A stretch of 64,000 bases of DNA, taken from NCBI GenBank assembly GCA_037367355.1, contig CM074700.1, positions 3,286,001 to 3,350,000 of the forward strand, given 5' to 3'. This DNA is from Neoscytalidium dimidiatum (Eukaryota; Ascomycota; Dothideomycetes; Botryosphaeriales; Botryosphaeriaceae). Below the pieces are notes generated by a model. The model worked only from the letters and a program-made list of their open reading frames with translations. It ran no database searches and was not told the DNA's origin. Below, in pieces: positions 39,828 to 51,695 of this stretch; within the stretch, counting starts at the first letter, position 1; each line of letters opens with the position of its first letter. The translations under genes and the position numbers were made by a program.

Positions 39828-42078
39828 AAAGCCTGAGTACTTATTTTTGATTCCGTAACTTATACAGCAGCATACTTTAGTGGGCTAATCATCGTCGACA
39901 GAAACTACACAGTCCTATTTAGAGCGCATAAGTGTCTGACCAGAACATTTCAGGTACTGTATGTCAGGAAACCTCTGCTGCAGTACCGTCTACGACGACC
40001 TGAAGACACGTTTTGAGCGAGCATGGAATACCAAGGCACTGGTGGCAGCTTTCATCCATATTGAGCAAATATCACTAATGCGGTATACAATACGCTATAC
40101 GGGATACGAGTCACGCCGCACGCTAAAGCTTGCCGATCATCTTGAATCGAGCCGCAGCAGGCAAACACGATATGTGAGATGTGATTCGAGAACTGGGATC
40201 TCGAAGTATGGCGCAGCGCCTCAACGAATTGGATTCTCATGGCTAAGTACCGGGTGGAGAGAATGATGTTTTGTTGCCGTTCGTAAGGGCCGCAAGAAAA
40301 GCTAATGTATTGGCTTTAACGCAGTGCCGTGATAGCCGACCGTGCGGGGGCGACAAGCGTTTCCTGTTTCCATTCTCTCCCACTCGTATATGATCGGTCA
40401 GACGCTGTCGCAGGATAAAAGCAGCGAAACGAGTGAGACGAGGCAGACCATCATCTAGTAAATATTGCTAATTTCAAAGAAGTCACTCGATTAGGCCCGT
40501 GTATTCCGTCAAGTAAGCACCACTGTTTGTTCGGGCATCAGGGTTTCGGCGGCCAGATTTGTGTACAATGAAAATGCAATCACGGAGTGGAAGAAAATGA
40601 AAGCTGGACCTTTGCTTCACCTGTCTCCTCGGAGCCGCGTAAGTCGTTCTGTCGCGTGCGCACCACGTGCTGCTGTGGATCCGAATACAACTGCCGACAG
40701 CGCCACAGCACAATCTGCATAATTGGATGAACTTTCGATTGGAATGGCTCGGCTACCCAGGCATTACTACATTTTTACGTCAGGCGTGCGTTGTTACTCT
40801 GATGTCCCGCTAGCTTGTTATGTTTAGAGCGGAAAATAAACCTACGCCTGCTAACGTAGGATCATTGTGAATGTACTCGCGCCTTCTCCTAATAATACTG
40901 TGTGGAAACAGCCTCAGCCTTCCTCCAATTTTTTTTTTTTTTAATGAGAGCGTTTGACACACCGCTGCACTTATATCCACCACTATTAAGATTCCATACA
41001 GCATTGTCACCCCAGCTTGCGCTGACTATGCCTTGCTATCTCTTTGTTGATTTGTTTGCGCGGCTGTTGATATTGTTTCTTAATTTATTTCACGTGTTCT
41101 TCTGATGATGCAGTTGAAGCACTCGCCGTGGTGCCAGTCCCAAGAGAAACTCCCAATCTCCAATTACCCAATACATTACCATAACGTAAAGCTAGAGATT
41201 GCGCATTGGTCTTACTCACTACTTGAATGTTCTATGGTATGCGATTTTTTCGAGCCAAAGATTTCAGAAAGTCTTGGTACTTTTCGTTCCGACTGGGACT
41301 TCCGAGTTGGAGCAGAGCATCATCGCCGGGTCGTTGGCACGCGGTCGGAAGTAGAATGCCGAGGGGATGCAATATAACGCCTTTACAGTCAACACCGGCT
41401 GTCTAAACAACCAACAAGAGCATTTCCCGACTAGTAAGGCTTCAGGTGAGGTTCAATTAAGGTTGTGGTCCCTTCGATCCCGTCACTGCCGCTTGGAGTC
41501 GGGTTCGTTTGCCATCCGAGGTTCGGCAGATAATTTCCGAATTCGCTCAAGGGGCGCTGCGGGAATACCTTCCCAACTCGCCCCCAATCAGACAGCATCA
41601 AGAGACCTTCTGAGACCGCGGCTCTGGGAGATGCGTCACTGCGGCGCCCCTAGTGAGCTTAATCGAACGTCGAGGATGCGTCGTCGGGCCCAGTAATGGC
41701 ATCTCGGTATCTACCCACCCCTGCCACCTATTCTCCGATGTGCCGAGACTCGGTAGTAAAAACAGCGACGGCCGAAGCTCCCATCCCAGCGTCGATAAGC
41801 ATACCTATGATAGAGGGCCAGCGGAGGCTAATACTTCTTTGGGGCTTTTCATGGTTGGTTTCCGCGGGAGTGGTAAAATTTGATTTGGTAAGTGACAGCG
41901 GCGAGGCGAGGCAACTCACAGCGTGGGCGTTGCTGGCGCACATCTGTCGACCAATAGATTCTCGACAGTTGATCTTTGAAGATAATCACCACTGTGATAA
42001 ATAATGATATATTGCCGCACCGGCCCTCATCATAAGAAGCCATCTGTCGTTGAAGCCATAGATTAACCGATCTGAGTC
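39828..42078. other. 2.25 kb without a supported gene
   Basis: Short ORFs only. A T-rich run (about 40928-40943) and AT-rich patches are present. Nothing resembles a known gene, RNA or transposon. Confidence 0.4.
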
Positions 42079-43408
42079 ATGGCTTCCACCGAGAATACCA
42101 GTTATACTAATCCCGTAAAGGGCTTACAGGAACATCTGCGGCAATAGTAGACACATGGCTGAAGAGAGTTCGTGGTGGCTTTGCTATATTCTCCGTATGT
42201 ATCCTTCATGGTCAAGCTCCCCTTAAATTCTGACAACTATCAGGTTGTAATTGAGAGCGCGGAGAACTGCACAATCACCGCTTTTGACGGAAAAAAGTAC
42301 ACAGACTGGATCTCACAATATGCTGTAATGAACTTCGGTTATTCGCACCCAAAGACTGTCAAAGTGACCGTAGAACAGATGCAGAAATCACCACTCGTCT
42401 ACACCGGCTACATCGACCCTCTGTACGCCTGGTTTGCCGACCGAATCACCAAAGTGCGCCGTCGCCCTACCCGATTGCTACCGTCGCTGACCAAACAAAA
42501 AAATTTAGAAATTCGGGTTTAACTCCATCACCGTTATGCTGAGCGGTTCCGAGGCGGTTGAATCAGCCGTGAAAATCGCGCGTAAATGGGCGTACGTGAA
42601 GAAGGGAGTCCCGCCCGCCCGACCTAGCATGGGTCCTGACGACAGACTCGTGCTACCACGGCATCACGCTAGCCACCATGCCTCTCTCCAACAACCTTGC
42701 AGGTCGTGCGTACACCTCCTCCGCCATGCAACCCGCTCCTCACCCGTACGTTCGCAGATTTCGGCCAGCACATCCCGAACGTGGGGCCCTTCACCCCGAC
42801 AGGCCGGCACCTCATCCGGCACGGCGACCTCTCCGTGCTCGAACAAGCCTTCGAGCAGGACGGCCACCGCATCGCCGCCTTCCTGATTGAGCCCATCCAA
42901 GGTGTCGCCGGGTACGAAACCACCTTCCCTCCCTTCCATAATAACCCCATACTAATGATCAGACAGGCATGTACCCCATGTCCGTCGGCCTCGGCGCAGC
43001 ACCCGTCATGAACGTCCTCACGCGCTACGAAATCGCATCCCACCTTCGCCGCGAGGGCCCGTCCCGTGCGCCGCCGCGCTCGCCACGCTCGACGTGCTGG
43101 AGGAGGAGAAGAAGAAGAAGGGGAACATCTCCGAGCGCGCGGCGCGGCTGGACGAGGTGCTGTGGGATGCGGTCGAAGATGCGCGCCCGCTGCCGCACGT
43201 GCTCGAGCACCACGGCGTCGGCGCGTTCCAGACGCTCGTGCTGGACGAGAACGTCGCGCTCGGCTTCACCGCGCGGCGCGGCGCGTGGCGGAGCTGGGTT
43301 AGCGGCCCTGCGGGGCGTGCTGATCAGCACGGGCGGGAATCGGTTGCGGTTCAGTCCGCCGTTGACGATTGGGGAGGGGCGCATTGGAGGAGGCGGTGGG
43401 AGTGGTGA
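42079..43408 (+). pseudogene. Ornithine aminotransferase copy, dead
   Basis: Class III aminotransferase fragments occur in order: SAENCTITAFDGKKYTDW, MNFGYSHPK, then after a recognisable intron (about 42453-42506) LSGSEAVESAVKIARKWAYVKKG, DSCYHGITLATMPLS, FGQHIPNVGPFTPTG, AFLIEPIQGVAG, GMYPMS and ALATLDVLEEEK. These are ornithine aminotransferase hallmarks (ornithine to glutamate semialdehyde, arginine catabolism). At least two frameshifts separate the fragments. The exon that should hold the PLP-contacting Asp (DEIQTG) and the PLP-binding Lys (GKA.SGG) is gone: an intron-like stretch with CTAATGATCAGACAG joins GVAG directly to GMYP. A possible original start lies at 42079, soon followed by a stop. 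Convergent with the arginine regulator at 43506-45679. Confidence 0.85.
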
Positions 43409-43505
43409 TGGGGGCCAATTAAGGACGTTGGGGGCTGGGGAAGTTTCCGGGAACGAGCTTTTGAATTGAGAGAGAGAAAGAGAGGGAGAGGTTAGTGGGG
43501 GAATT

Positions 43506-45679
43506 TCAAGCCAGGACGAGGTGTTTCTGGCGCGTTTCGGCGAGAGCTTGGGCGCGGCCGGAGAGGCTGTCTTTTCGCCAGGCTTCTTCGAGGATCTCGC
43601 GGGTGCGGATGGAGATGCCAACGCCGTGCAGTTGGATCGTGTTGAGGTAGTGTAGGTAGCGAGATCGCGTGGATGCGTCAAGGGCCTGTGAGGCGCCGGT
43701 GTATACGGGCCAGAGAATTGGCTGTGCGATGATGCTGGCACGCGATTTGATCTCTTCGATCTGTTCGAGGTGATCGATGACTGCCTTGACGTACTGTTGA
43801 AGATACTGGGGATGCATGCAGCGGATGCGACTTGAGAAGTAAATGATGACAGCGTCATGAAACGCTCGGACGTGGTGCTGGATGATCTCTCGGTTCGGTT
43901 GGCTTAGGTTTGCGTTACCGAAGCTTGCGGCTGTCTCTTCGATTGGGTAGCTGAGAATATCATCCTCAAGCAGATCACATTTGCGAATAAGAAATTCTGA
44001 AGATGTATCCATGCCCAGGAACGCGCTTCCTCGGCGAATTTCTTTCAACAAGCTGGAAGTTCGCTGGAGAAGTATCAGAAGACTTTGCGGTAGACCGTAT
44101 ATAAGTTCCCATGATGAGCTATCATACTCATAACTTGTGAAGCTTGGAAAATCAAGAGATGTTTCGAAATCTTCAGATACCACTTGATGACGGATGCCAA
44201 GATCATCGGGGCCGATAGCATTCATGGGCGGCTCGTCATCGTCGGTTGGTGCAGCTTGTTGTACTGCCCGAAGGTAGAAGAATATGCGGTGGAGGGCTTT
44301 GATCTTGGAGGAAAGCTTAGTGACGCCAGCCTGCTTCCGTCCTCTAATGAGACTTTCACAGGCATCCAAGTGGATCTTGCAGGTCTTTGTATCTCCACAT
44401 ACGACATCGATTGTGACCATTGTGAGCATTGCAGCCAGAAGTTCCTTGTATTCGGAGTTGGTCCACGCCAGGGATGCATCCGATGCAGATATTCGAAGCT
44501 GGTTCAGTGCTTGGATGCGGTGGCTCAATCCAATCTCTTCCCACCGACCTGCCCCCTCTTGGCGTTGCTGCAGTAGAAACCTATTTCGAAGATTGTATGC
44601 GCTGACAGATAATATTGCGTGAAGTAATGCACTCCTTGCGGGTGAGGATCTTCCGACGACTTCCAATTCGGCGCAGCTTTGAAAGGCACTCGGAATGTGG
44701 ATATTGTGCCATGGTGTATCTCGATTCTCCAACATGGTGTAAATACACATCACGTGGTTTCGATAGTGATCAAGTAGATATTTGATCGGCAACGTTATGA
44801 AAGTTGGTCTGAAAAAGACATCATTGAAGGGGGTTTCGATATGAGCAGACTTGCCACGCGTTTGGAGAGACATGTCCGGGTTTGCAGTCGGTGCAACAAC
44901 CTCCGCGGCTTGTGTACGTGATTGGCTGAAGCCAGCGTAATCAAACAAGTCTTTCGAGCATTCGTTCTCATTATCTGGTGAGACTCCAATAGCTGGTGAT
45001 ATTACTTCATCGTAAGGACCTCTGGAAAGCTGCAATATACCCTTGGTTACTGGAATCTTCTCTTTCGGTGTCATGTTCGAGAGCGGGGTTTCCGACACGT
45101 AATTCTCATCCGCTGGGGAGAGTTGATCAACGCATTCTGGTGAAAGGCCTCTGCTGGTGTTTCCTGATGGGTTCGTAGCCAGCTCAGAGGTGTTCTCTGA
45201 TGACAAAACGGCCCCGAGCTTGAATACAGCGAATGGTCCATTACAATGCGTGTCTTCTGTTGGATCCGCTTCCCCAACATCTTTAATGGCGAATACCAGT
45301 TGTGCTTCTGTCAAGGGAGATGGCAATGAGACTGAAATTTACGATCTATCAGATGGAGTTCGCGCTCTCTTTGTTTTGCCATCGAGAGGGACGTAAACTC
45401 ACAAGTAATAAGCCTTCGCCGTTGACCGTCCGAGTTGGGTGGGCTGGAACTTATCGGTGTGTCGCCAAACTCCGAGTTCGGAGGGAGCCAATGGAGCCTT
45501 GCACCATATCCTCCGCAAGACAAGCCTTTCGCCACGCATTGCCTGCAGCTTGGCCGAGCTTCATCGCATTTCAGACGCCTCTGGCGGCAGGTCCAGCACC
45601 CCGTGAACGTCTTTGTCCTGGTCTTTCTCTGCGAGAGCGGTTGAGAAGCAGGACCGCGGTGATGGGTCAAGTCGTGCAT
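43506..45679 (-). CDS. ARCA/ARGRII-type Zn(II)2Cys6 arginine regulator, 700 aa
   Basis: Exons 45679-45403 and 45331-43506; GTGAGT donor and TTTCAG acceptor, phase 1, 701 codons. A later CAG, 19 bases on, would create a stop and is rejected. The zinc cluster at residues 28-55 (Cys28, 31, 38, 45, 48, 55) is followed directly by GYGARLHWL, the signature of the fungal arginine-metabolism regulators (yeast Arg81; Aspergillus ARCA). A long Ser/Pro/Glu linker (about residues 90-250) precedes the helical middle domain starting at FFRPTFITLPIKYLLDHY. ARCA-type proteins activate arginase and ornithine aminotransferase genes when arginine is the nitrogen source. The neighbour, 97 bp away and convergent, is a dead ornithine aminotransferase copy. 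Upstream in-frame ATGs at 45808 and 45892 are possible starts. Confidence 0.87.
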
Positions 45680-46775
45680 GGCGCCATAACCTTGTGTAAT
45701 CCTGGTATCCCATGGCGGGGCAGGGAGAAAGGTGAGGTGTTGTGTGTTGTCTGACGCGGCGACCCCGCACTTTTCCGTGATTTCCCTCCGATCGGCCCGT
45801 GGCGGCATCTTGCCGAAAACGATTTCGGCCAAACCAGTGCCTGGACTTCTGTTCTTATAACATTCCATACATTGCAAAATATACTGCATCAATCATTTTG
45901 AAGCCTTATCCAATACACAGCATGCTTCAAACTACAATTAACTCACCGCTGAAGTCAAAAGATGATAAAAATCATATCATCGGGTAAGCTGCCGGTGAAA
46001 ACAAGGCACTGAAAGCGGAGGGGAAAAGGGCGCGTATCCTCTAAATGGCCGGCACCTGGCACTTTTCGGCATCTCCACGGTAAAATTACATGATTGGCCC
46101 GTTGTGTGTTTCCCGTCGAAACTCAGCCAATCGGACATTAAGTGAAACAGATGTACAGTACATTCCCTGCTGAGGAAAATATTGCAACGTCAAGCCATCA
46201 TATGGGACGCTCGAGCAGCCATCCAGATGTGAAAGTTACTATTGTATCAATTACGTCCAGACTCTATAAAGTGTTGTTGCCTGCTGTTGCGATACTTCTA
46301 TTATCGACCTCGTCCCTGGTCTGCTCTGCTAAAAGGTCCACTGAGAGCTTGATCGGACGCCTTCTTGTACTGTGACCCTCAGTGTCGCCATACCCGCAAA
46401 GACGAGAAGCGAAGCTCTTCCCGGACACCGCCGAGGCTGAACCTTCTACAATGTTGCCACATACATTTTTGCGTGTTTGCAGAAGCATACCTGCATGCGA
46501 TAACCTCCGAGAAGCTGCGTAGCTGGCAGAAAGTCACAGCACGACAAGGGCACTAAAATTCCACAATCATCGCCTCCTTTAAGCACCAGTGCAGCTGCAC
46601 AGAACCGCTCGCTATCTAAAGCTCCATTCTCTATCTTGGGTATCTCATATGCACACGCTCAAACCACTCTCTACACTTAGGGAATTTCCGAAAGAAAAAA
46701 GCAAACGAAATCCAACCAAACAAAGGGAAGCGAAGCAGCGAGAACTGCTTCTACCCGAAAGGAGATAATCCTTCT
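45680..46775. other. 1.1 kb gap, promoter of arginine regulator at its left
   Basis: No gene is supported; the only ORFs are short. Confidence 0.4.
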
Positions 46776-48931
46776 TTACCCAACCCTAAAGTGCTCCCTC
46801 ACCAACAATCTCTCCTCCTCCTCTCCCACCTCGACCACGTCCTCTTTCTCCTCGTCCAAAATCTTCTGATACGCAAGGCGATCCAACCGCGACCGCCACG
46901 CCATGACGACCGTCACGCCCGTTGCCACCATCCCCGCGCAGACCAGCAGCAGCAGGATCGTCGCATCGCCATCTCTCATGCGATGGCCAAGAATGATAGT
47001 CTGTTACAATGAAAAAGTCAACAACACAAACCCAAGAACGAACACGAGAGAGAGAGAGGGAGAAAGCATGCAGCACTTACCGAATTCCTCAACTCGGCAT
47101 CCACCCGCGTCCCGCCCGCCTCGCTCGCGCCCAACACCCTGCCCTCCCTATCCAGCGCGACGACCCGCACGAACCGCCTGACCTGCACGCCGAACCTAAG
47201 CTCCGTCTCGAACCCGGCCTTCTCGACCGTCTGCACGGGCCACCACACCTCGCCGACCTCGTCCTCGAAGCCGTCCTCCGCGCTCTCGACGTCATCGGCC
47301 GGCACGCCGCTGCCCTCCCGGCCGGCGGCCCAGTCCGCCTCCTGCAGGACCCAGCGATGCACCTCCGTCGCGCCGTTCCACGAGACGTACACGCTCGACC
47401 CCTCGACGCGGATGTCGGGCCTGCTGCGCGGCCGGCCCACCCAGCGCGCCTTCTGCACGCGGTAGCTCTGCACGTCGCCGCTCTCGAAGCGCTTCTCGGC
47501 GCCGAAGTGCGTGTCGCAGAGCACCGCCGCGGTCGGCGAGAACTCGGTGAAGGCGGCGTTGTAGCCGTAGCCGACGAGGACGTTGCCGTTGGCGAGCACC
47601 TGCATGGACCCCTGCGACGACGAGATGATGGGGTGCTCCGGGTTGACGAACTGGCGCTCGAGGCGCGCCGTCATGGCCGCCTCGTCGATCGCGATGCGCA
47701 TGCCGCGCGAGTAGTCGGCCGTGTAGCGGCCCGCCTCGGCGCCGTTGTCGAAGAGCGTGATGGCCGTGTTGTTGGCGTGCCAGCGCGCGTCGTGCTGCCA
47801 CGCGAAGTCGGTGGCCTTGCCGCCCGAGAGGTCGGCGAAGGCGTTGCGCTTGCCGCCCAGCTGCCAGAGGACGGCGCCGGTGCGCCCGTCGATGTAGGTG
47901 ACGGAGTGGGTGTAGCGCGCCGAGATGAGGTAGTTGCCGCGCTCGTCCTTGTCGACGCTGTTGATGTGGAAGTAGTCGAACGGGCTGTCCGGCGAGTCGC
48001 CGCCGCCGCTGTACCGGTGGTAGGTTTCGTTGACGGCGTAGTGGTCGGTCGACCTCCACGTGAAGAGCAGATTGCCGGTTGCGAGGTCGATCTCTTGAAA
48101 TGCGCCGTCCCATACCCAGCCGTTTGACGGTCCGCCAATGGGTGTGAGGTCTACTGGAGTGATCTCGTAGACGGTGAGCAGGGCGGTGCCGTTGCGCGTG
48201 AAGCGGAACTCGTGCAGGTCGCCTTGGATAGGCCCGACGGCGGAGATCTGCCGCACTTGGGTGTATGTCGAGTCGAACTGATGCGTGGTAGGGATGACAG
48301 TCAGTGCGGGTAAACTCAACGGGGAAGGGAGAGGGGAAATGATGTCTGATATTGCCGGGTTGGGGTGGATGAGGTGATTGTTAGGACCCGATTGCGTGCT
48401 TTCTGGATCTGCGACACCACGGGTACACCCGTAGTGCCAAGACACACCAAATTTGTGCCTCACAAGCTCCCGCATGCATCAAGATTTGCGGTATATAAGA
48501 CTCACCATGTAATAGTATCCTTGGCCATGTCCTCCCACAGTATCGTCACCACCCCAGAAAGTCAAGTATTGCTCTCCATTCCATTCCTGAACATTCAAGT
48601 TGTATGTCTCACCATACGACTTCCCGTCAAGCGTCCAGATCAGATTCCCTGCCTGATCCAGAATCATTGGATTGGGACCGGGCACGACGCTGCGGCCGCG
48701 AGGATTGAGAAAGATGAGCTCATCGCCACCAGTACAGCTATCACTGGTAGCTAGGATATTGACGCGAGGCCCTTTTAACGAGGAAGACTTATACTCTTGA
48801 TAGGGATATGAGCCGAAGTCGCCCTTGTCGTACGCCTCATCGGCAATGTAGGGTATTAGGTCCGCATTCGTGACAGCGGAAAATAATAAGAACGACGATA
48901 GCGCAGAGCGTAGAGATGGTAGGAAAGACAT
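46776..48931 (-). CDS. Arylsulfotransferase-family protein (ASST), 615 aa, three exons
   Basis: Exons 48931-48506, 48277-47081 and 47000-46776, all phase 0, 616 codons. The first intron (228 bp) is long for this window and ends after CTGAC and CATCAG. An N-terminal signal peptide is clear (hydrophobic SSFLLFSAVTNA, residues 12-23). Conserved ASST features follow: GPRVNI, FLNPRG, DLHEFRFTRNGTALLTVYE, a WRSTDHYAVNET segment, DYFHINSVDKDERGNYLISARYTHSVTYID, FAWQHDARW, TLFDNGAE and SRGMRIAID. The family forms a six-bladed propeller; bacterial members transfer sulfate between phenols, while fungal members have no proven substrate. The third exon encodes a hydrophobic helix (about residues 553-575) and a charged acidic tail, so the protein is probably anchored by its C-terminus with the propeller outside the cytosol. 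Third codon positions are very GC-rich in exon 2. Confidence 0.87.
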
Positions 48932-51695
48932 TGGACGAATATGATTTGGAGAAGGGATGAAAAGACTAGGAGATGGAAAAGATCAAGAAATGCAAGCAAC
49001 GCCGAGGCCGGTGATCGCGGATCATGTACTTGGTGCAAAATCCAACGGTGGTAGGTGGTTACGTAGGCGGATGCGTGTGCAAATCAGGCTGAGGGCTGCA
49101 GGCACGCGGCGAGTGCAGACGGTGTTGTCGGGGATAAGAAAGGGGAGGGGAGAGGCCCAACAGCGATTACAAGTTGCTAGAGGATTGTCTCATGGCGAAG
49201 CGAATGAAAAAGAGAGAAGAAAATGTTTATTAAGCTGCACTCAGCAGACAGCGGGCGCAGAGAGAGGGTGTTGCGGCAAGATGTCGGGATTGATGGGAGC
49301 AGGCATGTGGATTGGGGACAGGGACGTGAGCGCACACGCAGCGTGGAGGGGGCCGCCTATCGAAATAAGGCTTCTCCCCGTCCATGGCGTCGTCAGCCGC
49401 CTTAGCCTGCATCCCTGCTCCTGTCGAATCCTCCAAGCCGGCCTCGAAAAAGCTGCACTCGCTCTCATAGGCAGATCAACCGCTATCAAGCCTTGCCGCG
49501 AGCTGTGCGATGCCGAAATCCGGCTGACACCTGTGCAGGAGGCTCCCATGAGCCGGTCACGATCGAGCCCGCTCTACCGCGGCGGACGCATTGAACGATG
49601 ATTGGGGGCGGGACCGTGCTCCGCCGCTGGCTGCAACGGTTCTGCTGCTGAGCCAATCGCGGTCGGCAGGGTCGTTCAGGCTCGTCAGCAGGGCTTACGC
49701 ATGGCGACGCATATTTCGCAGCAGGATGGCACTTGGGCAATGCTCGCGCTCAATGCTCGCTGCGGCTCTGGGATCTGCTGCAACAGGTGGAGCTGCCGCG
49801 CGGACAGCGACCAAACGGTCTTCTTGGCAAGAAGTGCCAAGCCTCTCCTTTCGAGCCGCCGCCAATCGTGGCCTTTTCTCCGCTCCGCATCCGATTGTAC
49901 TGTTGCCGAGCGCGAAGTGAAACTTTCGTGGCCGAGCTGGCTCATCGACGCCAGCGACGGCTCTATCATAGTTACGTGTCTTGCGGCTGCAATTGCTATC
50001 TGCGGTTGCTTGTGTTGGTCATGGTCGAGTCGGACGGGCTCGTGTGAGGGCTTCTCAGATGCGTAGGCGGCCTGAGGATGAGGGTTGTGTGCTGGTGGTA
50101 TGCATCTCTCGAAGGGGCGAACGCGATAGGTAGCCAGGCACGACAATCATTGGTTGCAAGCACGCATAGCGAGTGGTGATTGTGAGATGCGTCGCGGACA
50201 TGTGGAAACTCGAGGAGGGGTGGAGAAGGCGAGAGAGGCGAGCCCCAGAGCAAGCGGCTGCAAGCGACGCGCGTGGCTGCCGGATTCTGGTGCGGGCGCG
50301 TGTCAGTCCTCCGTGCAAGCTGCTGTGTGCACCCATCGCTCTCTTCTCTCCACCCTGCCTTCTGTCGAGCTTGTTCTCCAAGCTTTGCGTTGCTTCGTAC
50401 ATTGCTCTTCCCAGTCCGCGGCTCCGGCGTCTTGGGCCAGTCTCCAGCCATTTGGCCGAGAGCTGCCCCCGGTGACGGCACGCTGCGGGCCGTCGGCCTA
50501 CTCACCTGGAAGAAAAATTTCGTGCAGATAATCATGCTTGAGGCTCTGTACTCTACGGTAAGCTGCTTTACATGTGTCTCGATTGTTCAATTCATCCGTT
50601 TATTACCACTTATCAGAGCCCGATCATAGATCACGTGTCTTGATGCTTTCAAATTTCAGCCTTGTCTTAATTATCTTCGCATATGTTAGCAAAGCCTATA
50701 CTTCTGCCTAATTTGCTATCCTTGATGGGCCATTCGCTTTAATTTCTTGCGAATACCTACAATCCATGTGCTTCTGTGTTCTCATGAAGACTATCTTTCG
50801 GTTATCCTTAAATTACGCGTTTTCTTAGGTAATGTCTCGGTCCATGGTTATTCTGTTCCTGCCGCATGCCTTCATTAGGTAATTCTGGCTGTTGGAGCAC
50901 GATTTTCTGAGCATCACGTACTGCCAGAACTTGCCTGTCTGTTGTACAACGAAACGGCCACCTCACGATTGGCTCTTCAGTAGTAGGATATGGCAAACAG
51001 CCTTCGCCATGACCTTAACCGGCACCGCCTTTAGAGGCGGGTATACGAGGAATAGAGTCAACACAGCGTTTCAGGCCCTTCCAGCCTGACTCTAATGGAT
51101 ATCATCAGCCTCTCGTTATCCATCTCTCATGAAAACAACCCTTCCGCCATTCTCGCCGGAAAACGACGACCGCGTTTCCACTTGCGACTTTCGAGGGGGT
51201 GGGCCAGTCTTTTATCCTCCCAACGCTGTTGATGTGTTCCGCCATCTCCAGGGACGAGCGTTTCACAGGATCGAGTGGCGTCCTCATGGTGTGACCCCGC
51301 GAACTCGTTGGGGGCAAGTGGTCTGACCGCGCGCCAACCATCCCCAGTCTTCGCAATTCCCGCCAAGTACCGCCCATCCAAATTCCACAAGAATCTTCAA
51401 CCCGTCCAGCCGTTCCCAATGCCCGTAGCTTTTTGTTGGGCGAGTCGCGAGAGAATCGTTCGTCTACATAGGCAACAGCAAAGGGCGAAAGGCAGTGGCG
51501 GAAGGCCGCAATAAATGTTAAAGGCCGACAGACCCGCCATGGCGGCTTGGAATGAGGATGCTGCAGCGGCACCCTGCCTTTTCCCTTCTACGGTCATCCA
51601 CCTTTCCCTTTCCGGTTGCGAGTGGTTGCTCGAGATTTCGTTACGTGATTATTCATCCCCGCCGTCCTATACCCTTCCGGGTAACTACAAACACC
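48932..51695. other. 2.7 kb divergent intergenic region
   Basis: Lies between the ASST gene (minus) and the desaturase (plus). Many overlapping ORFs up to 214 codons exist on both strands, but none has a domain, an ATG with splice support or a skewed codon pattern. It probably includes the desaturase promoter and long 5' leader. Confidence 0.45.

Noticed and set aside
40928..40943. Poly-T run
   Set aside because: Simple homopolymer without flanking repeats or tail-like context; no retroposed gene next to it.
45311..45330. Later CAG acceptor in the arginine-regulator intron
   Set aside because: Using it creates an in-frame stop at the junction, while the TTTCAG upstream keeps the frame open.
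47009..48127. 372-aa plus-strand frame within the ASST gene
   Set aside because: Antisense shadow of a GC-rich exon; no domain and no start context.
49223..50535. Several 100-180-aa frames on both strands
   Set aside because: They overlap each other and show no consistent codon pattern.
51105..51572. 155-aa minus-strand frame upstream of the desaturase
   Set aside because: Overlaps the likely 5' leader and promoter of the desaturase; no recognisable domain.
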